Assembly (NCBI GenBank): GCA_947369165.1 | Contig: CANBKJ010000016.1 | Coordinates: 1 to 43,666 of the forward strand | Source: an uncultured Lachnoclostridium sp. | Lineage (GTDB): Bacteria > Bacillota > Clostridia > Lachnospirales > Lachnospiraceae | Reading direction: 5' to 3' | DNA length: 43,666 bases | Shown here: positions 34,988 to 43,536 of the stretch, one piece after another | Layout of the letters: each line of letters begins with the position of its first letter | How positions within the stretch are numbered: position 1 is the first letter of the stretch | The notes under the pieces: model-generated | The model's input: the letters and a program-made list of their open reading frames with translations, nothing else | Told to the model about the DNA's origin: nothing | The model's database searches: none | Program-made: the position numbers and the translations under genes

Positions 34988-35533
34988 TCAGACTCTGACC
35001 TTCGCTAAGCTTCTGGTCATCTCTTCTAACTTCGTCTGAATACTGTTGTCCACAACCCTGTCACCAATGCGGATACGGATGCCTCCCAAAAGTTTCGGCT
35101 CTACAATATAATTCATCTCCAGGCTGTCATATCCGGAAGTTGCTCTCAGACGCTCTTCCACATCAGATCTCTGGCCCTGGGTCAGCTCCGTGGGCGTCGT
35201 CACATAGACAACCCCGATCTTTTTATATTCTTTTGCCTCACTCTGAAAATGATCCAGCACAGGCAGGATTTCCCCAAAACGCCCTTTCTTCACAAGAATC
35301 TGAAGAAATCCCATCATGGTCTCTGACAGCTTGCCGTGAAAAGCACTTTCCACCAGGTCCCTGCTCTTCTCCTGTGTCATCTCAGGATGTGCCATAATTT
35401 CCATAAACTCTTTATTCTCTTCCAGTGCGGCCTGAAGTCCTTTCACCTCATCCCAGATCTCATCCAGGCGGTCTTCCTCCAGCGCCAGCGAAAATAAAGC
35501 GTCTCCGTATACCTTAGAAACTAACTTTGCCAT
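34988..35533 (-). CDS. atpH: F-type ATP synthase delta subunit
   Basis: Delta links F1 to the peripheral stalk. The 181 residues show an N-terminal helical domain ([37 protein letters not shown]) and the C-terminal [21 protein letters not shown] motif diagnostic of the family. Its start overlaps the atpF end by 13 bases, so the two stalk subunits are translationally coupled. Confidence 0.95.
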   Translation of the reverse strand: MAKLVSKVYGDALFSLALEEDRLDEIWDEVKGLQAALEENKEFMEIMAHPEMTQEKSRDLVESAFHGKLSETMMGFLQILVKKGRFGEILPVLDHFQSEAKEYKKIGVVYVTTPTELTQGQRSDVEERLRATSGYDSLEMNYIVEPKLLGGIRIRIGDRVVDNSIQTKLEEMTRSLAKVRV

Positions 35534-36039
35534 GTCTCATCACCCATTTCCTTCAATGTCTCGTCAATGAGCTGCGCCTGTTTATCCTTGTCCATGGATG
35601 CTTCCACGAATTTGCCAGCCATGGCAGATGCAACCTGAACCATTTCCTGTTTCATCTCGTCGCGAACCTTATTCTTCTCAAGCTCTACTTCCTTCTCGGC
35701 ACGCACCTTAATCTGGTGTGCCTCCTCCGATGCTTTTTCCACAATCTCTTTTTCCTTGTCCAGAGCCTTGCGCCTCGCATCGGCAAGAAGTTCTGCTGTC
35801 TCCGCATCCACCTGGGCAAGCTTCTCATCATACTGGATCTTCATCTCTTTGGCATCGGACTGCGCCTTCGCGGCCTCCTCCAGCTGCCCCTGGATAAAAT
35901 CCTTTCGTTTCTGAATCAGCTTTCTCGCCGGATTGAAAAGCAGATAGGAAAGCAGGATAAACAAAACCAACATGGCGATCAACGTAATTCCCGTGTCCAC
36001 TAATAACTGGGAGTCAAGTCCAAATATTTTATCACCCAT
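35521..36039 (-). CDS. atpF: F-type ATP synthase b subunit
   Basis: Subunit b forms the peripheral stalk. The 172 residues have one N-terminal membrane helix (about residues 12-32, TGITLIAMLVLFILLSYLLF), then NPARKLIQKRKDFIQGQLEE and a long charged coiled coil. A single b gene implies a b2 dimer. It lies 62 bases after atpE, a gap with two hairpins. Confidence 0.95.
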   Translation of the reverse strand: MGDKIFGLDSQLLVDTGITLIAMLVLFILLSYLLFNPARKLIQKRKDFIQGQLEEAAKAQSDAKEMKIQYDEKLAQVDAETAELLADARRKALDKEKEIVEKASEEAHQIKVRAEKEVELEKNKVRDEMKQEMVQVASAMAGKFVEASMDKDKQAQLIDETLKEMGDETWQS

Positions 36040-36055
36040 GTCTTCTCACCTTTCC

Positions 36056-36102
36056 TGCACAGATAGCTGTGCATCATTCTTTTCTTGCACACAAATCTGT
36101 GT
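36056..36102. other. Two hairpins between atpE and atpF
   Basis: TGCACAG (36056-36062) pairs with CTGTGCA (36067-36073) around a 4-base loop. ACACA (36089-36093) pairs with TGTGT (36098-36102), touching the atpE stop. Such structures downstream of the c-subunit gene could stabilise the upstream message and help give excess c subunit. Confidence 0.5.
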
Positions 36103-36356
36103 TAAATCAATGGGTTTGCAAACAACAGGATCATAGCAACCGCCAGACCATAAAGACCAGTGGTCTCGGCTACCGCCTGGCCAAGAAGCATGGTAAACAT
36201 GATATCACCTTTTGCGCCTGGATTACGTCCTACTGCATTTGCACCATAACCCGCTGCGATACCCTGGCCAACTCCGGGTCCGATACCTGCGATAACTGCC
36301 AAACCTGCTCCAATTGCTGAAGCTGCGCTAATTAAATCTGCTCCTGAAAAATTCAT
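36102..36356 (-). CDS. atpE: F-type ATP synthase c subunit, Na+-type
   Basis: Two-helix subunit that forms the rotor ring. The 84 residues include [21 protein letters not shown] and the loop RNPGAKGD. Ion-site residues are Gln31, Val62, Glu64, Thr65, Thr66 and Tyr69. These line up with the Na+-binding set of Ilyobacter tartaricus (Gln32, Val63, Glu65, Ser66, Thr67, Tyr70), with Thr in place of Ser66. This predicts sodium rather than proton coupling. It is a single copy with no duplication. Confidence 0.95.
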   Translation of the reverse strand: MNFSGADLISAASAIGAGLAVIAGIGPGVGQGIAAGYGANAVGRNPGAKGDIMFTMLLGQAVAETTGLYGLAVAMILLFANPLI

Positions 36357-36435
36357 AATAAAGTCCTCCTTAAAATTTTATTTTAATGTTAAACATAAAA
36401 CTACAGTATAAACTATACCTGTGCTGTCGGATGGT

Positions 36436-37149
36436 CTATTCCTGCGCCGCATCTCCAGCCGCATTGGAAATAAATACCATCGTCAGCATGGCAAATACGT
36501 ATGCCTGAAGACATCCAGAAAATACATCCAGATATGCATGCAGTGCCGCCGGCCAGATGATCGCAATCTTCTGCATCAATCCATAAATCAGGGCCATCAT
36601 CATCGTGCCCGATAAAATATTGGCAAACAGACGAAGTGACATAGAGATCGGCGTAGCAAACTCACTGATGATATTCACAGGCAAAAACAGAAAGAATGGT
36701 TCAAACAATCCTTTAATCTTGCCCATCTTCTGCCACTTAAAGCCCTGATACTGGATCATAAAGAAGGTAATCAGTGCCAGCGGAAGCGTTACTCCGTAAT
36801 CCGCTGTAGGCGGCCGGAGGCCAAACAGACCAGACAAGTTACAGGTAAGAATAAGTAAAAACAGTGCGCTGACATAATTTCTGAATACCGGCGCCAGCTT
36901 TCTTCCCATATTGTCAAGGATCAGCTTATCCAGCGTCTCCACAATCATTTCCAGCACATTCAGGAAACCGGTGGGAGCTTTGCGGTAATCCGCTTTTTTT
37001 ATCACACGGTTAGCCACGATGGCAAAGACAATGAGTACCACCATGACGATCGCCAGGCACACGTGGGTGGTAGTGATCCAAAACGAAAAATCGCCGATAT
37101 GGACTTCCTGGTAACCATGTATATAAAAATCTACCTTATTTTCACCCAA
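36436..37149 (-). CDS. atpB: F-type ATP synthase a subunit
   Basis: Subunit a forms the ion half-channels next to the c ring. The 237 residues contain five to six membrane helices and the essential Arg in SMSLRLFANILSG. The FRNYVSALFLLILTCNLSGL segment is standard. The start codon is TTG (37147-37149), preceded by AAAGGAG. No in-frame ATG is nearby at the right place, so TTG is likely genuine and may lower its translation. Confidence 0.95.
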   Translation of the reverse strand: MGENKVDFYIHGYQEVHIGDFSFWITTTHVCLAIVMVVLIVFAIVANRVIKKADYRKAPTGFLNVLEMIVETLDKLILDNMGRKLAPVFRNYVSALFLLILTCNLSGLFGLRPPTADYGVTLPLALITFFMIQYQGFKWQKMGKIKGLFEPFFLFLPVNIISEFATPISMSLRLFANILSGTMMMALIYGLMQKIAIIWPAALHAYLDVFSGCLQAYVFAMLTMVFISNAAGDAAQE

Positions 37150-37181
37150 TGTTTTCTCCTTTCCAGGCAGTTTTAAATGCC

Positions 37182-37604
37182 TTAATATTTATTCTCTGAC
37201 AGTGAACTGTCGGAAATGCTTTTTTCCCTGAATATCACAGGGTATAATAACGCTGCTGCCTTTGTGGCAAACAATCCCGCAAACGTAGTCGCCGGATGAA
37301 ACAGCCACGGAAACCGGAAACCGGCAAACAGTGCCGCCAGCGCAGCGATCGAGCGAAGCGCCGCCATGACTTTGGAGTGATTTACAGCACTCTTGCGTTC
37401 CAAATCCAGTTCCAGATCCAGCGTAGAAAACCGATGCAGCATGAGCAGGGTAGATACCCCGCTTCCCAGTACCTCGCCCAGCACATAGGGCAGTATAGAA
37501 AAGGGATGAAAGATCCAGACCGCCAGCCCTGCTGCCAGAACAACAGCCGCCAGAAGCCATATGATGCCGATCACCCTATGGAGTGTCTGTTTTGCTTCCT
37601 TCAT
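37182..37604 (-). CDS. AtpI-like small membrane protein
   Basis: A 140-residue protein with about four membrane helices placed directly before atpB, where UncI/AtpI or the ATP synthase I family (PF03899) gene usually sits. The pattern VLGEVLGSGVSTLLMLHRF followed by LDLELDLERKSA is consistent. In homologues it aids c-ring assembly or Mg2+ supply. The start at 37604 has GGAGG 6 bases upstream; the longer frame (to 37646) lacks a site. It overlaps the preceding gene by 29 bases. Confidence 0.7.
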   Translation of the reverse strand: MKEAKQTLHRVIGIIWLLAAVVLAAGLAVWIFHPFSILPYVLGEVLGSGVSTLLMLHRFSTLDLELDLERKSAVNHSKVMAALRSIAALAALFAGFRFPWLFHPATTFAGLFATKAAALLYPVIFREKSISDSSLSENKY

Positions 37605-37893
37605 CCGAATCCTCCTTCGGTGTGTTCGTGACCTCTGCCGAAACATCCTTTTTCGCAGTCTCTTCCGATGAATGCAGTCTGCCAGTCAGGATAAATAAGC
37701 TCCGGATGGATGCCAGAATCCCAATAAGCAGAAATATCATGACCCAGTACCGGGTGCCAGCCAGCCGGTCGATATAATATCCGATGCCAAAACTGATTCC
37801 CATACAGGTCATCATCGCCAGACCAATCTGGGTGAGCATGGCAAGTGCACGAAGGATCTCTTTATTTTCTCTTTTTTTATCTCTCTTTTTCAT
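37576..37893 (-). CDS. AtpZ/AtpI-family small membrane protein
   Basis: A 105-residue protein with a basic N-terminus, two membrane helices (about 18-38 with GLAMMTCMGISFGIGYYID, and 49-68) and an acidic soluble tail. It matches the AtpZ-like family (PF09527), which with AtpI supports assembly or magnesium handling of the ATP synthase. The start at 37893 with AGGGG upstream is preferred to an ATG six codons earlier, whose G-run abuts the start codon. It follows proC by 33 bases and overlaps the AtpI-like gene. Confidence 0.75.
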   Translation of the reverse strand: MKKRDKKRENKEILRALAMLTQIGLAMMTCMGISFGIGYYIDRLAGTRYWVMIFLLIGILASIRSLFILTGRLHSSEETAKKDVSAEVTNTPKEDSDEGSKTDTP

Positions 37894-37926
37894 AGATCTG
37901 TCCCCTGCCATCCCTCCCGGCGGTTC

Positions 37927-38718
37927 TTACATTTCCCGCGCCTTTTTTACACAGGCTTTCATCGCCTCAATCACAGCGCTCCGAAGACCTTCCTTCTCCA
38001 GAACTCTCACAGCCTCTATGGTCGTGCCCCCTGGAGAGCACACCATATCTTTTAATTCTCCCGGATGCCTGCCGGTCTCAAGAACCATCTTGGCGCTTCC
38101 CAGCACACTCTGGGCCGCCAGCTCATAGGCCTGCGCCCTGGGCATCCCATCTGCCACTGCCGCATCTGCCATGGCTTCAATAAACATAAACACGTAAGCA
38201 GGAGAGCTTCCGCTCACGCCGATCACCGTGTCGATCATGGTCTCTGACACCTCATGGGCGATGCCAAAACTAGAGAATATCTTCATTGCCCTTTTCTTAT
38301 CTTCTGCCGTAATATTTTCATTAAAGCATATGCCGGCTGCTCCTTCCAGCACCAGAGCTGGAGTATTTGGCATACTTCTTACTAATTTGATATTCTTGCC
38401 AAAAAGACGCTCGATATTCTTCATCGTCTGTCCGGCAGCAATAGAAATAATCAAGACATCCTTTCTGATCTCATCCCGGATCTCCGTAATCACAGTCTCA
38501 AACTGAAAGGGTTTTACTGCCAGAATGAGCACATCTGCCTCTCCCGCAACCTTTTTGTTATCTGCCGTCACATGTACAGCAAACTGATCCTTCAGTTTGG
38601 AAAGTGCTTCCTGATTTCTTCGGGATACTATAATGTCTTCCGCTACATACAGCTTTTTATCCAGTATTCCCTTTATCATAGCCTGCGCCATATTACCGCA
38701 GCCGATAAAACCTAACAT
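37927..38718 (-). CDS. proC: Pyrroline-5-carboxylate reductase
   Basis: ProC reduces pyrroline-5-carboxylate to proline with NAD(P)H. The 263 residues show the Rossmann GFIGCGNMAQAMIKGIL at the N-terminus, VLILAVKPFQ, VRSMPNTPALVLEGA and the C-terminal VCSPGGTTIEAVRVLE, with GVSGSSPAYVFMFIEAMADA. It lies 33 bases upstream of the atp genes on the same strand with no obvious terminator, so read-through into the atp operon is possible. Confidence 0.96.
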   Translation of the reverse strand: MLGFIGCGNMAQAMIKGILDKKLYVAEDIIVSRRNQEALSKLKDQFAVHVTADNKKVAGEADVLILAVKPFQFETVITEIRDEIRKDVLIISIAAGQTMKNIERLFGKNIKLVRSMPNTPALVLEGAAGICFNENITAEDKKRAMKIFSSFGIAHEVSETMIDTVIGVSGSSPAYVFMFIEAMADAAVADGMPRAQAYELAAQSVLGSAKMVLETGRHPGELKDMVCSPGGTTIEAVRVLEKEGLRSAVIEAMKACVKKAREM

Positions 38719-38766
38719 ATTCTAATTCTCCATTTCTTATTTCGCTATATAACTTTCAGAATAGCT

Positions 38767-39198
38767 TTATTCGTCTTCTAACATGGCGATCCGTCTCGCA
38801 TGGCGCTCAGCTCCGGAAAATTCTGTATTTAAGAAAGTGTCCACAATCTTTACCGCGAGCCCTGGACCGACAACCCTTGCGCCCATCGCCACAATATTTG
38901 CATCATTATGTAATCTGGTCGCTTCCGCGCTGAAACAATCATGACACTGCGCGGCGCGGATTCCCTTTACCTTATTGGCCGCGATGGAGATGCCAATGCC
39001 GGTGCCGCAGATCAGGATCCCCTTTTCACATTCTCCGTCTGCTACCGCGTGAGCCACTTTTTTCCCATACACTGGATAATCCACCGGATCTTCGCTGAAA
39101 GATCCATAATCTTTATATTCCAGTCCCTTTTCATCCAGATACTTGATAATCTCCTGTTTTAAATTGTAACCTGCCTGGTCACTTCCCAATGCTATCAT
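38767..39198 (-). CDS. rpiB: Ribose-5-phosphate isomerase B
   Basis: RpiB interconverts ribose-5-phosphate and ribulose-5-phosphate (or an allose/galactose 6-phosphate in relatives). The 143 residues begin MIALGSDQAGYNLKQEI and contain GILICGTGIGISIAANKVKG with the catalytic Cys, then NDANIVAMGARVVG. RBS GGAGGA. Its order with sua5 and an LMW-phosphatase-like gene matches the ywlC-ywlE-ywlF arrangement of Bacillus subtilis. Confidence 0.95.
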   Translation of the reverse strand: MIALGSDQAGYNLKQEIIKYLDEKGLEYKDYGSFSEDPVDYPVYGKKVAHAVADGECEKGILICGTGIGISIAANKVKGIRAAQCHDCFSAEATRLHNDANIVAMGARVVGPGLAVKIVDTFLNTEFSGAERHARRIAMLEDE

Positions 39199-39215
39199 TT
39201 TTATCCTCCATTCAC

Positions 39216-39236
39216 AAGGTGAACGCAGTTCACCTT
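39216..39236. other. Hairpin in the leader of rpiB
   Basis: AAGGTGAAC (39216-39224) pairs with GTTCACCTT (39228-39236) around a 3-base loop, just upstream of the rpiB ribosome site. There is no T-run. It could separate translation or stabilise the message. Confidence 0.4.
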
Positions 39237-39265
39237 TGCCTTATTGCTCCTTACATTTTTCGTTT

Positions 39266-39730
39266 TCAATTCCACTCCAGTTTTCTCTTTATCTTATAAA
39301 GCAAGTCCTTAATTTCCACATAACTTGCCTCATACACCGTTTCATCTCCCCCGTGGGGCGGCAGTACCTCCCCCTCTTCACCGGCAAACTCATGGAGAGT
39401 ATACACATTGTCGAAAATACCGAAATCCTCAACCACCTTCACCTTTTCCACAAAATTCATGGTGATGATTAAGGTATCCTCTGTCACTTCCTCCGGCTGA
39501 AATTCCGTCGAAACCTGCTCCTCACAGGGAACCGCATGATTCATAAGAATATCCGTCACCTTCATGTTGCGCGGTTCCGGAAACAAAACCACAAGTCCCC
39601 GGGACAGAATCTCCTTATCCTTGTCCATCAGGATACTTTTGAACATCCACTCCGCCATCGGACTTAATGTCACATTTTCCTTGCTTACAAAAATTACTTT
39701 CTTATAATCCATCCCCGACTCCATCTCCAT
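39266..39730 (-). CDS. Catalytically degenerate low-molecular-weight phosphatase homologue
   Basis: A 154-residue protein in the slot of ywlE, an arginine/tyrosine phosphatase. The N-terminal KKVIFVSKENVTLSPMAEWM aligns with the family P-loop VxFVCxGNxCRSPMAE. The nucleophile Cys is Ser16 and the phosphate-binding Arg is Leu22. The usual C-terminal Asp-Pro general acid is replaced by LPPHGGDETVYEA. The fold-forming SPMAE remains. It cannot use the known mechanism and may bind phospho-residues or act as a regulator. It overlaps sua5 by 29 bases. Starts at 39730, 39724 or 39712 are possible: GAGGT supports the first, and homology supports the last. Confidence 0.75.
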   Translation of the reverse strand: MEMESGMDYKKVIFVSKENVTLSPMAEWMFKSILMDKDKEILSRGLVVLFPEPRNMKVTDILMNHAVPCEEQVSTEFQPEEVTEDTLIITMNFVEKVKVVEDFGIFDNVYTLHEFAGEEGEVLPPHGGDETVYEASYVEIKDLLYKIKRKLEWN

Positions 39731-40826
39731 TATCTACCTCAATTACCTGCTGCCCGGCGGCTTTCAACAGACGGTTCATCACCGCTTCTTCTTTGGCAGA
39801 GTCATAAAAACTTTCTGATAAGATCACTTTTACGTGAAGTTCATCAAATCTACGGAGCACTCCATAAAGATAACGTCCCACGTCATCCCTCCGCCTGGAA
39901 CCTGATGTCACTACCTGTCCCACAGAGTACTGCGCCGCGGTCTCTTCGGTGGCAAGTATGCCGATCTCTTCCGGAGAAATCCTTTCTTCGCAGATCAGTC
40001 GCCGGGCTGACTCATTGATTGCTTCAATAACAGCCTCCTGTTCACCACAAAATACTTTCATCTGTGCTTCCGGCGCATAATGCCTGTATTTCATACCGGG
40101 AGCCTTCGGCGCCACATCTCCCTCCACACTGAGAAGCGCCGGGTCCATGGCTGCTTCTCCCACTACCTCTTCTACCATCTGTCTGGTAATATATCCTGGA
40201 CGAAGTATCACCGGAAGCTCACCGGTCAGATCCACGATGGTGGACTCAAATCCGATCCCCACCTCACCGCCATCGATGATCATGTCGATCTTTCCCTCCA
40301 GATCTTCTCTCACATGCTCCGCCCTGGTAGGGCTTGGGCGTCCCGACGTGTTAGCGCTGGGGGCTGCCACAGGCACAGATACCGCCTCCAGAAATTCCAG
40401 GGCTCCAGGGTGTTCCGGCATACGAACGGCTACTGTCTCCAGACCGCCGGTTATCTCATAGGGAACACAATCTGCCTTTTCAAATATCATCGTCAGCGGT
40501 CCCGGCCAGAAAGCCTCTGCCAGTCTCACTGCTGTATCTGGAATCCGTCTGGTAATCCCTTTTAATTGGGAAAACCGGCTGATGTGGAGAATCAGAGGAT
40601 TATCCGACGGACGCCCTTTCGCCGCGTAGATCCTGCGCGCGGCTTCTTTTTGAAGCCCGTTCCCCCCCAGACCATACACGGTTTCCGTGGGAAATGCCAC
40701 CAGGCCCCCCTGATCTATAATCTTTTTTGCCTCCGCCAGTTCAGAGGGCTCATACCCTCTGTCCGGACTCCAGAAAATGTATTTTGTATCCATAGCCTTT
40801 TGTCTGCCTTCGTCCATAAAATCCAT
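39702..40826 (-). CDS. ywlC: Threonylcarbamoyl-AMP synthase (Sua5/YwlC)
   Basis: Makes threonylcarbamoyl-AMP from threonine, bicarbonate and ATP for the t6A37 modification of ANN-decoding tRNAs. The 374 residues contain the YrdC domain (GGLVAFPTETVYGLGG, KGRPSDNPLILHI, VAAPSANTSGRPSPT) and the C-terminal Sua5 domain linked by APGMKYRHYAPEA. That makes it the two-domain Sua5 form rather than short YrdC. Starts at 40826, 40817 or 40793 all lack a good ribosome site, so the N-terminus is uncertain. It overlaps the phosphatase-like gene. Confidence 0.93.
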   Translation of the reverse strand: MDFMDEGRQKAMDTKYIFWSPDRGYEPSELAEAKKIIDQGGLVAFPTETVYGLGGNGLQKEAARRIYAAKGRPSDNPLILHISRFSQLKGITRRIPDTAVRLAEAFWPGPLTMIFEKADCVPYEITGGLETVAVRMPEHPGALEFLEAVSVPVAAPSANTSGRPSPTRAEHVREDLEGKIDMIIDGGEVGIGFESTIVDLTGELPVILRPGYITRQMVEEVVGEAAMDPALLSVEGDVAPKAPGMKYRHYAPEAQMKVFCGEQEAVIEAINESARRLICEERISPEEIGILATEETAAQYSVGQVVTSGSRRRDDVGRYLYGVLRRFDELHVKVILSESFYDSAKEEAVMNRLLKAAGQQVIEVDNGDGVGDGL

Positions 40827-40847
40827 ATAGAATATATTACCACAAGA

Positions 40848-41546
40848 TCATTGGTTATACAAGAAATTTTCTATCCCTTCCGCAATGGCATTTGCCATTT
40901 TTTGTTGATATTCGCCGGATTTTAAAAGCTGCTCCTCCTGAGGATTGGAGAGAAAACCGCACTCGATGATGGCAAATATACCCTCTGTCTTCTTTAACAT
41001 GTAATAACTGTCGTTTCCTTTCTCCACCCGGTGATTTCCATCTGCTATTTTTTCCTTCACGGTCTCCTGAAGTACCGTAGCAAAGGCGTGGCTCTCTTCT
41101 GAATTATTGTAGTAAAACACCTGTGCCCCTTTCGTCCCGGCAGAATAACTATTCTGATGGATGCTCACAGTCAGGGCTGGTTTATTCTCATTGATCATGC
41201 TCACCCTGGATTTTAGATCTGAGAGCTTTTTCCCCGATGCCTTTTCATGGCACAGAGCCTGATCCTCTTCTCTGGTAAGGAGCACCCGGTATCCACTGTC
41301 TTCCAGGACCTTCTTTAATTTAAGCGCTATGCTTAGATTAATATCCTTTTCCAGTGTCCCTCCCACTCCCACTTTTCCAGGATCAAAACCTCCATGTCCA
41401 GGATCCACCATGACCAGATCTTTGGTATTTTTTCCTGTTATATTCAGCACTGCCTGGTCCTTTACCTGAATGGTGGCAAGGACGATTACCGCAAATAAAA
41501 GGATCGTCACCGCCCAGACCTTCCATGTCCCTCTTTCTCTTTTCAT
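40848..41546 (-). CDS. cwlD: N-acetylmuramoyl-L-alanine amidase, CwlD type
   Basis: An amidase_3 enzyme that removes peptide side chains from muramic acid. CwlD does so to form muramic-delta-lactam in spore cortex. The 232 residues have an N-terminal membrane anchor (about 10-28), the zinc motif MVDPGHGGFDPG, later SIHQNSY with the second ligand His, and IIECGFLSN with the catalytic Glu. It follows a GH18 gene by 54 bases. The start at 41546 is chosen for GGAGTGG upstream. Confidence 0.87.
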   Translation of the reverse strand: MKRERGTWKVWAVTILLFAVIVLATIQVKDQAVLNITGKNTKDLVMVDPGHGGFDPGKVGVGGTLEKDINLSIALKLKKVLEDSGYRVLLTREEDQALCHEKASGKKLSDLKSRVSMINENKPALTVSIHQNSYSAGTKGAQVFYYNNSEESHAFATVLQETVKEKIADGNHRVEKGNDSYYMLKKTEGIFAIIECGFLSNPQEEQLLKSGEYQQKMANAIAEGIENFLYNQ

Positions 41547-41600
41547 AAAAAATTCCACTCCATACATCTTTATTATCAATGTACGGAGTGGACAAAATGT

Positions 41601-43316
41601 CTATTCCTGTTTTTGTATATATTTTGCGATGGTGGTCCATGTGACAGGACGTTCAAAACCAAGCTTCCAGAAAGCTGCACCTGCCACTTTGTTAGAGAAA
41701 ACCACCTCTAATTTTTTCTCCAGTGAGGTCTCTTCCTCCAGCCATATCCGGTACTTATAATTATCTGCCTTATATTCTGCATAATACTGTCCTGTGGCTT
41801 CATCCCATTCCGAAGTCACTCCGTGGGACTGGAGAAGGCTCTCCGCGGAGCTCATGCCGTAGACGGCAGGACGGCTGGCCAGTTTGCCCTTTTTCGTCTC
41901 TTTCCAGAGTCTTGTATAGAAGGGGAGGGCTACCACAACCCGCTCTGCCGGTATATATTTTAATCCAAGCTCCACACCATTTTTTACGAAAGGCAGTGAT
42001 GACACAGAACCGCTCTCTTTACTTCCAGAATAATGTTCATCGTATGCCATAAAGATCACATAATCAACAACTTTTCCCTGCTCTGCCCAGTTATAGAAGG
42101 ATGAACTTTCTGTGGGAAGGTAGTCATCCACCGATACTACGATATTGTTGGCATGACAGGCGAGAACCAGCTCCCTCAAAAATTCCAGGTATGCGGGTGC
42201 TGTCTTTTCCGTTATTTTCTCAAAATCCACATTGATTCCATCCAGGTTATAGTGCATCGCTGTAGTCACCAGATTGTTAATCAGCTTAGTCCGGATCGAT
42301 GTCCTCCCCAGTATCTTCTTTATATTAATGTTATTTTTCTGTTCATCGAAATCATTGACCAGCCCCCAGACCTTCATTCCTTTTGCGTGGGCCGCCGACA
42401 CGTAATCGGCGCTGGCGAGGGAAGAAATGTTTCCTTTATTATCACTGAGCGCAAACCAGGTAGGCGAGATCACATTGAGGCTTGTAGCCTGCGACGTCTT
42501 AAGCTGAAAATCCGTGCTTCCCACTACGCCCGTCATCTGATGCCATCCCAGGCAGATCGTTTTGTCCATTTTGATCTGCGGGAATATATCTTCCTGTTTC
42601 TCCGTTGTCCACGCCTTCTCCATCTTTTCTGTCAGATATTCTTCAGGAACATATCCCTCGATCCCTTCCAGCGTGATGATCTTCTGATACCCATTTTCAG
42701 CCTTACTTGAAGTATCTACCAGAACCTCTTTGGCTTTTTCCAGTTCCAGCAGATAATCGTATTTCTTATTGGGTCCAACCCGGAGCCTTATGTCATCCGC
42801 CAGTACGGCAAATGTATTGCTGCTCTCAAAATCCGACTGCACCAGAATCCGGTTCGGTTCCTGCATATAGGAATAGTTGATCCTGGAATACTGCGCCACA
42901 AATTCCATCGCCACATAGGTAATTTCACCATCCTGATACAACACCTGATAGGACATTTCCTTCGTCTCTTTCCCCAGTGTATAGCGAAGGCTGTCCGCCA
43001 TATTTACCGTGATCAGCCCCCCGGAAGTCGCCAGACACAAAATATCTTCTTTATCATCCCAGTAAATCCGCTCATTCATATATCCGGCAGCGGTCTCCAC
43101 CGGAACATAAACGACGCCGCTGACCAGTTTTCCCCTCTCCTCCATCGGCTTTCCATTTATGATAAGCAATGCCTCTTCTTTGCCGATCTTATACTGCTCA
43201 CTCATCGGTCTTTGGGTAAAACTTGGTGCAAACTTTTTAAACACGATCATACCCACCGCCGCAAAAAGTGCAAGTATGACAAATAATATAAATATCACGG
43301 TCAGCTTCTTTTTCAT
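41601..43316 (-). CDS. Membrane-anchored GH18 protein with SH3 and stalk-like domains
   Basis: A 571-residue protein. Membrane anchor at about 5-27; a copper-amine-oxidase-N-like stalk domain (about 40-165, PVETAAGYMNERIYWDDKED); an SH3-type domain (about 170-230, DIRLRVGPNKKYDYLLEL); and a GH18 TIM barrel (about 250-560). The barrel has the catalytic LDGINVDFEKI, matching DxxDxDxE-type acid Glu, and FMAYDEHYSGS. Relatives such as YaaH/SleL act on peptidoglycan or spore cortex. The neighbouring cwlD supports a cortex or wall role. Chitinase activity is less likely. Confidence 0.87.
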   Translation of the reverse strand: MKKKLTVIFILFVILALFAAVGMIVFKKFAPSFTQRPMSEQYKIGKEEALLIINGKPMEERGKLVSGVVYVPVETAAGYMNERIYWDDKEDILCLATSGGLITVNMADSLRYTLGKETKEMSYQVLYQDGEITYVAMEFVAQYSRINYSYMQEPNRILVQSDFESSNTFAVLADDIRLRVGPNKKYDYLLELEKAKEVLVDTSSKAENGYQKIITLEGIEGYVPEEYLTEKMEKAWTTEKQEDIFPQIKMDKTICLGWHQMTGVVGSTDFQLKTSQATSLNVISPTWFALSDNKGNISSLASADYVSAAHAKGMKVWGLVNDFDEQKNNINIKKILGRTSIRTKLINNLVTTAMHYNLDGINVDFEKITEKTAPAYLEFLRELVLACHANNIVVSVDDYLPTESSSFYNWAEQGKVVDYVIFMAYDEHYSGSKESGSVSSLPFVKNGVELGLKYIPAERVVVALPFYTRLWKETKKGKLASRPAVYGMSSAESLLQSHGVTSEWDEATGQYYAEYKADNYKYRIWLEEETSLEKKLEVVFSNKVAGAAFWKLGFERPVTWTTIAKYIQKQE

Positions 43317-43375
43317 CTGTTATACTTCCTTTCGTTTATCAATCGTTGTATCATCATTGCCTTTGCCTTGGTACC

Positions 43376-43404
43376 ATTATAGCAGTTGTGATAATGGTTT
43401 TCAA
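43376..43404 (-). promoter_or_regulatory. Promoter of the GH18-cwlD-sua5 series
   Basis: Minus-strand TTGAAA (43399-43404) and TATAAT (43376-43381) with a 17-base spacer. It is the strongest promoter seen for the leftward series and may feed cwlD, sua5 and beyond. Confidence 0.75.
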
Positions 43405-43536
43405 GGGCTGTGGCCAACAGGTCCTTTTCTTCACACACTCTGGATTATATTTAACCAGTGCACTAGAGATAATAATCCCTTTTTCCCCTTGGTGGAAGTA
43501 TTTATCAAATACCTTTTCATAATTCCCTGATTTTTA

